Shown here piece after piece: positions 55,848-64,000 of a DNA stretch of 64,000 nucleotides. The notes under the pieces were generated by a model. The model saw nothing but the letters and a program-made list of their open reading frames with translations, was not told where the DNA came from and did no database searches. Made by a program: the position numbers and the translations under genes. The DNA is from Puccinia triticina (lineage: Eukaryota > Basidiomycota > Pucciniomycetes > Pucciniales > Pucciniaceae). The DNA lies in the NCBI RefSeq assembly GCF_026914185.1, contig NC_070573.1, positions 1,736,001 to 1,800,000 on the forward strand. The letters are read 5' to 3'. How positions within the stretch are numbered: position 1 is the stretch's first letter; each line of letters opens with the position of its first letter.

Positions 55848-57325
55848 CGGTAGAGTCAGAGCTGGCAGCAATGAAAGACCTGAAAGTCTGGTCAATCGAA
55901 ATTCTACCGGGCGACGAATCACTGTTGGGTACTGTGTGGGTCTTCAGGAAAAAGAAGAACTCCAAAGGAGTAGTTGTCAAGTTCAAGGCCCGTCTCTGCG
56001 CTCAAGGGTCTCAGCAAAAAGAAGGCTATGGATTTACCTACGCTCCGACAGGCCGATTGAGAAGTCTCAGGGCTGCTTTGATAGTGGGTTTATCTTGTGG
56101 CTACGAGATTCACCAAATGGATGCGAAAAACACCTTTCTCAACGGCAAACTCAAAGAATCGGTTTACTTGCGTCCGCCACCCGGTCTAGCGGTTCCAAAG
56201 GGTTATTGTCTCAAGCTCCACAAGGCAATCTATGGGCTAAAACAAGCGCCCAGAGTCTGGTATGCGGAGCTGAAGAATTTCTTCACATCAATCAATTTTC
56301 TTCCATGTCCTGCCGATCCTTGTCTGTTCACCTCGCGTGTTGAAGGTTGGGAATGCTTTGTCCATGTCTACGTGGATGACATGATCATTATTAGCCACGA
56401 CGTTAACCGGTTCAAAAGTCTCATCTCCTCAAAGTTTTGGATGAAAGATCTCGGAGAAGCTAAACACATACTGGGCATCAAGATCTCAAAACCTTTGCCC
56501 AGCTCCATCCTCCTAAATCAAGAAGCTTACACACAATCGATCTTGGACAACTACGGTTTCTCCGGTTGTAGGACTACTGCCACTCCTATGGTTCAAAACA
56601 CGCGCTTAGTGAAATCTTCTGACTCAGATCATCAAGCTTTTCTTCAACTTCAAGTCAACTATCGTGAAGTGCTGGGTCTCTTGAATTATCTTTCAGTCTC
56701 AACTCGCCCCGACATCGCCTTCACCGTGTCACAACTTTCACAGCATCTTGAAAAACCCGGAATCAGTCACTGGAAGGCAGTCCAACATCTACTACAATAT
56801 CTAGAAGGTACCAAATCTCACGGTATTCTTCTGGACGGCAAAGGGAACCTCAACAATATTGCCGTGTACACCGACGCGGATTTTGCCAATTGCACCGATG
56901 ACCGTAGATCTTACTCGGGCTACGTGACCCTTCTCGGTGGAAACCTGCTCTCCTGGCGCTCGAAAAAACAGCAAACGGTTTCGACTTCAACCACGGAAGC
57001 CGAGTATCGGGCGCTATTTGAGGGTGTTCAAGAATCGGTCTGGCTCAAATATCTTTTCACCAGCCTAGCGATAAAATTCAACAGCAAATTTGAAATATTT
57101 GTTGACAACCAAAGCGCCATCGCTTTGGCAACCAACCCAATCTTTCAACAAAGATCAAAACATATTGACATAATCTACCATTGGCTACGCGAAGTACACG
57201 ATACAGGCCTCATTCACATCAATTACATCTTGACACAGAAGATGAAGGCCGACGTGTGCACGAAAGCACTAGGAAGACAGAAGCACCTTCAAGTTATTGC
57301 CGATCTCAACATTCACCGGCAATGA
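55848..57325 (+). pseudogene. pol: Copia-3 reverse transcriptase and RNase H, open frame without its N-terminus
   Basis: The frame runs VESELAAMKDLKVWSIEILP, GTVWVFRKKKNSKG, QMDAKNTFLNGKLKESVYL, AIYGLKQAPRVWYAEL, the catalytic YVDDMIIISHD near 56372, ILGIKIS, LLNYLSVSTRPDIAFTVSQL, RNase H VYTDADFANCTDDRRSYSG, STTEAEYRALFEG, FVDNQSAIALATNP and MKADVCTKALGRQKH before TGA. No internal stop is seen over about 490 codons. It is marked pseudogene only because the upstream polyprotein is interrupted. Confidence 0.93.
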
Positions 57326-57336
57326 GAGAGGGGGGG

Positions 57337-57905
57337 TATTGAGACCCATAGCGGGAACACCGCCGAAGCATTCTGCTGCGGAGCAGACCTAATGATGACA
57401 TAGTAGAAACCCTATTCTGATGTACTTAGTTCAACTAGCTTTTCCTCGTTGTACCGTATTCATCACTATTTGTTTTCTATCTGCAAACTCATATCATCAT
57501 CCATCGACTCCTCGCAGGTATGCTCTAGGTCTTTCTTCTCTCATCACCGCTCCTATGATTCGTTCTCACATTGTTCTCACTCTCACCAGGTGTGCCTCCA
57601 CCTTGCTTCCGTTGTCTCACTGTTCGCGTTGCTCACAGCGAGTCCGCTGTCTCCAAAGGTTTGTATTGTGTTTCATTACCATTCATCACTATTCGTTTTC
57701 TATCTGCAAACTCATATCATCATCCATCGACTCCTCGCAGGTGTGCCTCCACCTTGCTTCCGTCGTCTCACTGTTCGCGTTGCTCACAGCGAGTCCGCTG
57801 TCTCCAAAGGTGTGCCTCCACCTTGCTTCCGTCGTCTCACTGTTCGCGTTTCTCACAGCGAGTCCGCTGTCTCCAAAGTTGTTGTCCCCAGCTCCTCGCC
57901 CATTA
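57337..57905 (+). repeat. Copia-3 3' LTR
   Basis: It has three intron-like units (about 57590, 57741 and 57810) against two in the 5' LTR, accounting for the 69-bp length difference. The remainder is almost identical. Confidence 0.9.
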
Positions 57906-58053
57906 GCTAAGTCCAAAGCTGAGCTACAGATCTTCTTAATTTGATGCTGAGCTAACCTGTGATTAAACTTGGAATGACCATGGATGTACTTGAAGTTTCA
58001 ACCTGGAATGTGCATGTCAACTGACAGCACTTTCTTGAGTTTTTTTCATAGTG

Positions 58054-58411
58054 ATCGTTGCCTTTGAAGGATATCAAGAAGAACTCCTGAACAACTTTGG
58101 CTTGATTATCTCCTGTTTTGGATTTGAAGTGTTCTTTGATTGCAAGCCAGATTGCTCTTGGATTGTTCTCATTTGCGGTTGTGACGAATTGAGTTTGATA
58201 GTGTTGTCCAAGATAAAGCAACAATGTACCGGCAGTCTTGCTCATCTCCTTGTTGTAGACAAAGACATCGTCGGCAGACTCAGTTGTTTGTGCAACAGTC
58301 GAGTCAGTATATTTTGAGACCTAGAATTTGAAGGTAGCCCTTCATTTGACCTTTCCATGTTGAAAAGGGGATATGGTCAAGTGATCGAAGAACAGACTTG
58401 TGGTCTGACAT
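58054..58411 (-). pseudogene. gag: Copia-4 gag, N-terminal part
   Basis: Read on minus it starts with ATG at 58411-58409 (MSDHKSVLRSLDHIPFSTWK), then MSKTAGTLLLYLGQHYQTQF and TGDNQAKVVQEFFLISFKGND, where the CACTA TIR begins. It continues at 39637 with VATFLTNLNQ. It is close to Copia-3 Gag, so the two families are relatives. Confidence 0.9.
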
Positions 58412-58457
58412 GTTGAGGTTCGTTGATAATTTCAGTGGTGGAGCTCGTTACGCCGCT

Positions 58458-58469
58458 GGGCTCATAACC
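58458..58469 (-). promoter_or_regulatory. Copia-4 primer-binding site
   Basis: The plus strand reads GGGCTCATAACC, so the minus-strand element has GGTTATGAGCCC directly after its 5' LTR. Confidence 0.7.
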
Positions 58470-59011
58470 TAATGGACGAGGAGCTGGGAGATCACACCTG
58501 AAGCAGCGACTGCGCTGTGAGTGACACGACGAACACGAACAAGAGAAGGAGCTGGTGGAGGCACACCTGAAGCAGCGACTGCGCTGTGAGTGGCACGACG
58601 AACACAAACAAGAGAAGGAGCTGGTGGAGGCACACCTGCGGTCGAGTGATTTGAGTGAGTGAGATTGCAAAACCAAGTGAGAAAAAAGATGAATACAAAC
58701 CTGAAGCAGCGACTGCGCTGTGAGTAACACGACGAACACAAACAAGAGAAGGAGCTGGTGGAGGCACACCTGAGGGTTGACAGAAAACAAGGGTGATGAG
58801 AAGAGAGCACAAGAGACAATGAGAGAATAGAACATTGGGCATACCTGCGGTTGAGTGAGTTGAGTGAGTGAGATTGCAAAACCAAGTGAGATGAATGAAG
58901 ATACAACAAGTGGAAACTGAGTTGAACTAAATACATCTAAATTAGGTTTAGAGGTCTCATCTAATCTAACCTAAATGATCCCAATCCGCAGCGCCTTGCT
59001 GTGCCTCAATA
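58470..59011 (-). repeat. Copia-4 5' LTR
   Basis: It starts (minus) TATTGAGGCACAGC and ends GTCCATTA. It contains at least three ~70-bp units GGTGTGCCTCCACCAGCTCC...CGCTGCTTCAG, more than the 339-bp partner LTR. Confidence 0.9.
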
Positions 59012-59330
59012 ACAACTAGGACCTCACTTTTTGGTTATCAGGTGGACGGCCAACGGTTTCACCTATGGACGGCCAACAGTTTCACCTATGGACGGCCAAC
59101 GGTTTCACCTAACAAGACGCAAGGTGGTTACCCGGGTCCAAGGAGCATTGGCCGCAACCGGCCACACCATCATCCTGGGGCATAGTTTCCGCGTCGGCGG
59201 TGCTTCTCTCCGGTTTGCTCTGGAGTTATCAACCAGCAAAATTTGTGCTTTAGGCCGCTGGAGTTTGTTGTGCTAAAATCTGTACATCAGGCCTTACAGT
59301 GCGAGCGACACAGGTTGGTCTAAAATTATT
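59012..59330 (+). pseudogene. Tyrosine recombinase, C-terminal part
   Basis: It continues LRT|TRTSLFGYQVDGQRFHL from 34600. It contains VQGALAATGHT, the catalytic His-x-x-Arg box GHSFRVGGASLRFAL and LGRW near 59255. A TAA then stands where the family has a Tyr-containing stretch (C*NLYIRPYS). A 23-bp unit is present three times (59043-59110), adding 46 bp and shifting the frame. Both changes inactivate it. Confidence 0.82.
59043..59110 (+). repeat. 23-bp tandem triplication in the recombinase gene
   Basis: TGGACGGCCAACGGTTTCACCT(A) is repeated three times. One copy fits the reading frame (VDGQRFHL followed by TRRK). Confidence 0.9.
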
Positions 59331-60422
59331 TTGAGGAACGCGGTGTGCAAGGGGGAAAGTTTAGAGTGAGGAAGCATTTGGACAATTTCTGTATTTGTCA
59401 GTCTCTGGTTTTGTTGAAAGTGTAGGGTGTTCACATGCGGCTCAGGCTCTCCCAAAATCCTGAGTTTGTGGGCTTGCACCTGAACCCCTCACTTTCTGGT
59501 GTTTGCAGGGAATCAAAACAAACAAGCTTCCTTTCTCTTCCCTGGTTGAGGGCAGTAAAGGGATCTCCTTTACTACCTCTCCTCCCACACTTGCTGCAGG
59601 GAGCTGCGCCGCAGTATCCCGCAGCAAGTACCAGGTGAGAAGCAACAGCCGAAGTGGATAGTTTGAAACAGGCTGCGCTTGGAACCGAACTATCAGTCCC
59701 TCCTGGGCGCGAAGCGCCTGCCTCCGCAGGAGGGGAGGCGGCGAACTTAACACAAGCGTACCCTCCTCGGGGGAGTGTAACAAACTCCAAAGGAGGGAAT
59801 TGCCTCTAAAGTTGCATGTCTTGCCCTACAGGATCAAGACAAATGGCAGGGAGGATCCTACGCTCCCCCATTTTCCCCAATACCTCCCTGTTTCCTCTTG
59901 ATTCATCCCGCGCCCTTTGCACCATTAGAATGGCAATCTTCTTAGCTTATTTTTGCCCACTTCAAACTCCCCCATATCCATCCCCCCTGGCAAGAAACGT
60001 CCTGTAAATTTTTTTACATGGCAGATTGTGACCAATCCCCCCCCTTCGAGACTGCGCAGGCTCAGGGAATTTCAAATTTTGAGCCCAAAAATGGCTGGAT
60101 CACCACTCCAGAACCACTTCAAAGCAGGAGGAGTGGGCTAGTAATCATGGGGGCCAGTTGGGTAGAAAATGGAGAAATGGAAGCTGAGATTGCAGGCTAC
60201 AAGTCTGTCTACTCAGATCTTTTTTAAACTAAAAACTACATTTTTAAAAACATTTTGAAAAGAAAATAGGTGTTTTTTTGCCAGAAATTCTCAATTCTGT
60301 AGGGCCAATGGTGTGACTTTAGAGCTAAGCCTCTCCTTTGGAGGCACTTTGCGCCTCCTTGGAGAGACTTAGTTAAGCTCAGGGAGGCGGGTGCTTCGCG
60401 CCCAGGAGGGACTTTAAGTTTG
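59331..60422. other. Intergenic, no gene recognised
   Basis: Hairpin-prone GGAGGGACTT/AAGTCCCTCC-type motifs lie at 59695-59800 and 60325-60415 (AAGCCTCTCCTTTGGAGGCA ... GGAGAGACTTAG). A 69-codon frame at 60018-60227 has no recognisable domain. Confidence 0.4.
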
Positions 60423-60602
60423 GCTCGGAACCTGCCAGATGTAGAAGAACATCAATGAACATCAATTTTTTTGTTATCAATCCGTGATGATTTTGATTTT
60501 ATGTTTATCTAGAACGCAGACAAACCTGGGACAGAAAAATTACAAGCCTTTGGAGGCATCCTGCTGGGCAAAGTTGTTCCAAAAGGGGATCAACTATTGT
60601 GA
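60423..60602 (+). pseudogene. Relic of a second SPT16-like gene
   Basis: 60513-60600 reads NADKPGTEKLQAFGGILLGK..., matching exon 2 of the SPT16-like gene (EADGPDTEQLQSCGGILLGE). The preceding intron-like TTGTTATCAATCCGTGATGA and TTTATCTAG acceptor match intron 1 there. The segment before it (CGGAACCTGCCAGATGTAGA) matches 24671-24708, so about 400 bp including exon 1 are deleted in this copy. A TGA follows after 29 codons and similarity is lost. Confidence 0.72.
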
Positions 60603-61006
60603 TTTGAAGAAAGCTTGGACTTGGATTTGGGTTTGCTGTGCAGGAATCATGGCTTTCCATGAATTAATTTTTTTCCTCCTGTTTGTTTCTGGCTCACATT
60701 GTGAAATCAAGTTCTTCACCATGATTTCCGATCTGAAGGAAGGCTGTGTTGGGCCCTCAATCCTGGTGGCCTTCTGGCTTCAAAGAGTGCAGCCTTAAGG
60801 TCATTTTGTCAATCTTCCTTTCATTTTCCCCTTGACCTTGCTACAAAAATTTCGCGCTTGGGCATTGATTTGTTTGCAAGGGACAATCCCCCGCCTGGTT
60901 ACCATTCCGCTTCCAAATTGTGGTGGATTCGGGGAATATGTGAAAGACCAGCCAAATTGACCAAAAGGCTGGCTTTTTTTATTTTTGTAGATTGGAGTGC
61001 TGATTA
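60603..61006. other. No recognisable gene
   Basis: Short frames only. This is probably decayed sequence following the SPT16-like relic. Confidence 0.35.
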
Positions 61007-61300
61007 ATGTCTTTTTTTGGTTGTTTACAGCCCCAGATGATTAATTGTAGTACTAGCTTTCATCTTTTCTACCACAAATCACAATCAGCAACCGGCGCGT
61101 GGTCATCAGTTAAATCCAAAAAGAAATTCCTTGTTCTGGTCCCGGTTTCTTCAACCCTTGAGGAATTTCAAGAGCTTATTGCTCAAGAATGCAATAAGAA
61201 ATTTGATGGCACTGCAGGTCTAATTCAGGATGCTATGAAGAGTGGATTACCCAAGACTGAGTGGAAGATATCAATGAATCTTCCACCTAGGCGCAGTTAA
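61007..61300 (+). CDS. Unidentified ORF, possible exon of a hypothetical protein
   Basis: A likely 3' splice site (TTTGGTTGTTTACAG, ends 61030) precedes 90 codons reading SATGAWSSVKSKKKFLVLVP, SSTLEEFQELIAQECNKKFD and WKISMNLPP. The amphipathic, low-stop text looks protein-coding. No family is recognised. It ends in TAA after PPRRS. The region 61310-61650 between this and the next ORF is rich in TTATCCAATTT/AAATTGGATAA and GGTTACGTTAC inverted repeats, so a MITE may separate two parts of one gene. Confidence 0.4.
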   Translation: MSFFGCLQPQMINCSTSFHLFYHKSQSATGAWSSVKSKKKFLVLVPVSSTLEEFQELIAQECNKKFDGTAGLIQDAMKSGLPKTEWKISMNLPPRRS

Positions 61301-61649
61301 CGTAATTTTGGGGCGTTATAATATCTGTAACGTCAAAAAAGACCCTTGAATACAAGTGTTGAGGCGCCCACAGTCACATAGGGGACTGGCTATCCCTCCC
61401 AGAGTGGGAATTGAACGCGCGACAAACACAGCAGCTGGCAGGCACCTAACCGACCCCTTACCAGCTGGTCTAATTCACCCTTGTCAAACCGCGGGTAACG
61501 GAGCCATCCAATCATTACGATATCCAATATCGTAACTTAAACTGTGTTATCCAATTTTGAAAATTGGATAATGTAACTCCGCCACCAGTTATTGGTAACT
61601 GGGCGGTAACGTAACTGTAAAGGTTACGTTACAGGCAGAGTTATCCAAA

Positions 61650-61961
61650 TTGATAACGTATCTGCCCACTGCTGCTTCCACCACTTGTAGCAACAGCCCG
61701 GGAGCGGACTCCAATAGCTCTTTGGTAATCAATCTCAAGGTCAATCTCCTTGATGAATACCTCCAGTTTGTCAAAATCCTACTGCGTGATCAAGATGGGA
61801 TTTCAGAAATCCTCATGGCAAACAAGGCAACTAATCCGTCAATCTTCCAATCAAAGGACATCACCCAAGAGATGATGAAGGGCTGGGGTTTAGCAGATGT
61901 GTTTGTTGCTCAGTTAAGAGACAATGTGATCAAGTTTGAAAAATCTAGATTGTCTAAATAG
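61650..61961 (+). CDS. Unidentified ORF, possible downstream exon
   Basis: 103 codons with helical text (NLLDEYLQFVKILLRDQDGI, KDITQEMMKGWGLADVFVAQ). It ends LSK then TAG. It has no recognised domain. Its distance and tone suggest it may belong with 61007-61300. Confidence 0.4.
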   Translation: MITYLPTAASTTCSNSPGADSNSSLVINLKVNLLDEYLQFVKILLRDQDGISEILMANKATNPSIFQSKDITQEMMKGWGLADVFVAQLRDNVIKFEKSRLSK

Positions 61962-62292
61962 TTAGCAATTATCCCTACATTCAAAGATTGGACCCTTCAA
62001 AGAATTATTTAAAATACCCAACAAATATTACCAATAAAACTGCCTAGTCCTTGTATTACATGCTTTGAACCAAAGCCTTACCCCTCAATTGAACTATTGT
62101 TGTGAAATATCTGACTCCGATCTACTTAGCCCAAAAAATCCATTCTGATACCCAAATTCATGAGCCTCAAAAGAGAAGAGGCATGTGAAAGCGAGAAAAT
62201 CACACCATCTTCAATATCTACAAATAAGAGATTCCAGATTTAAATCTCTCTTTCTCAAATTGTTGATCCAAGTTTGATCATTGCAGAGAAAT
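61962..62292. other. A/T-rich intergenic, nothing recognised
   Basis: No open frame of note, inverted repeat or regulatory motif was seen. Confidence 0.4.
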
Positions 62293-62552
62293 TTGGACTC
62301 GGACAGGCAGCTAAGATTGGACAGGCAGATAAGATTGGACAGGCAGATAAGATCGGACAGCCAGATAAGATTGGACAGGCAGATAAGATCGGACAGGCAG
62401 ATAAGATCGGACAGGCAGATAACAGATAAGATCGGACAGGCAGCTAAGATCGGAAAGGCAGATAAGATTGGACAGGCAGATAACAGACAAGATTGGACAG
62501 GCAGCTAAGATCGGACAGGCAGATAACAGATAAGATCGGACAGGCAGCTAAG
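62293..62552. repeat. Minisatellite of ~18-bp units
   Basis: About fourteen units of GATAAGATCGGACAGGCA with GCTAAG variants and 5-7 bp GATAACA insertions that shift the phase. Confidence 0.95.
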
Positions 62553-62748
62553 ATACACATCTGGTGGATAAAGTAGAGTCAAAATGAACACCAAGGTCAG
62601 GCTGAGGCTGGGCAGAGGACTGGATATGTTGACTGTCACATGACATCTGATAAGATAATTTTGGTTTTTTTTACACTATTTGAAGATAAGTGTTGGATTG
62701 GGGAGATAGCTTAGAAATTTACCAAGATCGTAGTGAAAATCATATCAG

Positions 62749-63700
62749 TTTTCTGGGAAACAGTACCCGCAATGTTTAACAACCTTGTAACAAAACTCTG
62801 CGGTCAAGATATCCCCAGTGACTTGACGGATCTCCCATTTGGGGTTGTTAGTACAATTGAGGAGTTGTGAAGCTTGCAAACTGTGCTTGGTGGAAGCAAA
62901 CCCAAGCTTGATTGGATTCAGCTTGGGCCAGTAGGTTGGCAGGTACAATAGCTGTACCCCGGCGGCCTTGCATAGCTCCCGCACACGTCCGCCTTGGTGG
63001 AAGGTGACGTTGTCCAACACTAAAACGGAGTTGATGTCGGGGTAGGCATTCATGCAAGGTAGCTGGAGTAAGAGTCCAGAGTCAGTTCAAAGAATTCATC
63101 AATGTTAAAGAAAGAAAAATTGAGCTTACCAAGTCATGCTCCAAGAAATGCTCAAATTTTTGCCTGTTGAACGTTTCCATGGTGGTCGTTAGGGCTGTCA
63201 GTCCTTTGATTGAGATAGCAGCAAGAAGACTTAAGCAAAGCGGGTTCTGGTTGAGTATGAACCAAGCGGCGGGGGTCCCTCTTGGTGACCTAGCATACAC
63301 TCGGAGGAGCTCTCTGTTGCAGAATGAGCTTTTGTCTGGCAGAACAAATCAGTTATGATTTGTTTGGTGGAGAGATAAGGTGAAAACTCACCTGTGAAGA
63401 CCAAAAACTCCGCAGGATAATACTCCATACGTTCAATATAGGAGTACTTCGCAAGGAGTGATCATCAAATGTTTCTGGTCTCTGGTTTTTTTAAGGTGAT
63501 TGACAAACGTCGGACAAGGTTGTGGTGGACTGCTTCAACACTGAGAAGCATGCCGGTCAAGTCGTAGAGATGTTCTCGGATCTCTTCCAAAAAGAGGCTG
63601 GGTTCAGATCAGACAAGCTCAATGATAAACTTGCAATCTTCTCTGGTCAGCGTGGCTGGTTGGCCGCGGGCTGTTAGAATTATGCCCCATGCCCAGAAGA
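62749..63700 (-). pseudogene. Tc1/mariner-like transposase (DDE_3), inactivated
   Basis: Minus-strand pieces: an HTH-type N-terminus (ARGQPATLTREDCKFIIELV, then a stop), YYPAEFLVFT joined over a small intron (about 63341-63390) to DKSSFCNRELLRVYARSPRG, then ETFNRQKFEHFLEHDL joined over an intron (about 63062-63129) to LPCMNAYPDINSVLVLDNVT and PTYWPKLNPIKLGF. The first two Asp of the catalytic triad are visible (FTDKSS, LDN). The third position, NPIE in the family, reads NPIK. In-frame stops lie in the first part. No TIRs were located. Confidence 0.82.
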
Positions 63701-64000
63701 GGGTTTATTTCCTGTTCGTTCCTTTTCTTTCCATCAGGGTCCTTTAGCCCCCTAGGCCCCTCTTAGGCCCCTTTTTCTCCATGTATTTCATTCGTCCCCT
63801 CATGAAATACAACCCCCACTTAGTTCCGAGCCATTGGTTGCAGGGGAGCGAGTAAGGAACGAACAGTTCCCCCCGGTCCATGGAGGCGGCATGAGCGGGC
63901 CAGGACCTGGACGTACCAAACGCAAGGCTGGACACCAAGTCATGCGCATACGTGGTGCACAGCTTTGCGGGTCATATAAATATGACCCTCTGCTGATGGT
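63701..64000. other. Right edge, unassigned
   Basis: No domain was seen. A TATA-like CATATAAATATG lies at 63974-63985. The preceding TGTTAGAATTATGCC (63672) could be the start of an LTR truncated by the window edge, but nothing supports it further. Confidence 0.3.

Larger units (their letters stand above)
42265..57905 (+). mobile_element. Copia-3: Ty1/Copia element in the CACTA element
   Basis: LTRs are 42265-42764 and 57337-57905. The TSD gctaa lies at 42260-42264 and 57906-57910. LTR ends are TATTGAGA...CCATTA. The half-tRNA PBS GGTTATGAGCCC is at 42765-42776, and the GAGAGGGGGGG tract is at 57326-57336. Gag is split by a Gypsy element (43400-52793) and RT by a solo LTR (54837-55847). In-frame TGA codons mark decay, but the RT/RNase H half is fully open. 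Confidence 0.94.
39638..58053. mobile_element. Non-autonomous CACTA element inserted in Copia-4 gag
   Basis: The TIRs CACTATGAAAAAAACTCAAG (39638) and its inverse ending in TTTTTTTCATAGTG (58053) match over about 42 bp. The 3-bp TSD atc lies at 39635-39637 and 58054-58056. Gag reads FKGND|VATFLTNL across it. Without Copia-3 it is about 2.8 kb. The left part is an array of GGGAGGAGTCCCTCCCGGT hairpin units with an embedded LTR, and the right part is only about 145 bp. No transposase was found. Confidence 0.9.
34601..59011 (-). mobile_element. Copia-4: minus-strand Copia element containing all nested elements
   Basis: The 3' LTR is 34601-34939 and the 5' LTR is 58470-59011. The TSD acaac lies at 34596-34600 and 59012-59016, and the tyrosine-recombinase frame (LRT|TRTSLFGYQ) resumes across the 24.4-kb interval. 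Ends are TATTGAGG...CCATTA. Inside, pol is split by a solo LTR (37580-38516) and gag by a CACTA element (39638-58053). Stops and frame changes show decay. Confidence 0.93.

Noticed and set aside
62281..62552. CRISPR-like array
   Set aside because: The units are contiguous 18-bp repeats without unique spacers, so it is a minisatellite, and the genome is eukaryotic.

Overview
The window looks like a repeat-dense stretch of a basidiomycete genome, most likely a rust fungus (Pucciniales). This is inferred from short GT-AG introns with CTAAC-type branch sites, from the Ty1/Copia polyproteins, and from the almost complete occupation by transposable elements (TEs). No housekeeping operon, rRNA, complete tRNA or CRISPR is visible. 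The one gene that looks intact and host-like is an eight-exon, shortened SPT16-like gene (FACT histone-chaperone family) at 24964-27534. A decayed fragment of a second copy lies at 60423-60602.

Layout. 1-9227: Copia-1, a decayed Copia element holding two CACCA-type DNA transposons and a local palindrome. 9228-12841: intergenic repeats and a solo LTR. 12842-20723: a Gypsy-type solo LTR split by Copia-2, which is split by a CACCA element, which is split by a hAT-like MITE. 20863-23856: a gag-only LTR retrotransposon. 24964-27534: the SPT16-like gene. 28957-31949: a solo LTR, a PIF/Harbinger-like element and a MITE. 32225-59330: a tyrosine-recombinase gene broken by two solo LTRs, a hAT-like MITE and Copia-4. 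Copia-4 (34601-59011, minus) holds a solo LTR and a CACTA element (39638-58053). The CACTA element holds an LTR and Copia-3 (42265-57905). Copia-3 holds an intact Gypsy element (43400-52793) and a solo LTR. 60.4-64 kb: the SPT16 relic, two unidentified ORFs, a minisatellite and a dead Tc1/mariner-like transposase.

Most boundaries were fixed by reading target-site duplications (TSDs) and by checking that the interrupted reading frame resumes across the insertion, so the nesting order is well supported.

The most unusual observation is in the Gypsy element. Its two LTRs look identical. From the TATA box to the gag-pol ATG (43828-45365) there is not one ATG. A consensus intron at 44560-44636 would create a start codon by joining A to TG, opening an otherwise startless 239-codon ORF in the same frame as gag-pol. 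A second, overlapping 287-codon ORF is overprinted on the N-terminus of gag-pol. Together these suggest splicing-controlled and leaky-scanning-controlled use of one transcript. The Copia elements share an apparent half-tRNA primer site matching the initiator tRNA-Met anticodon arm, unusual TA...TA LTR ends, and intron-like tandem units whose number differs between the two LTRs of one insertion.
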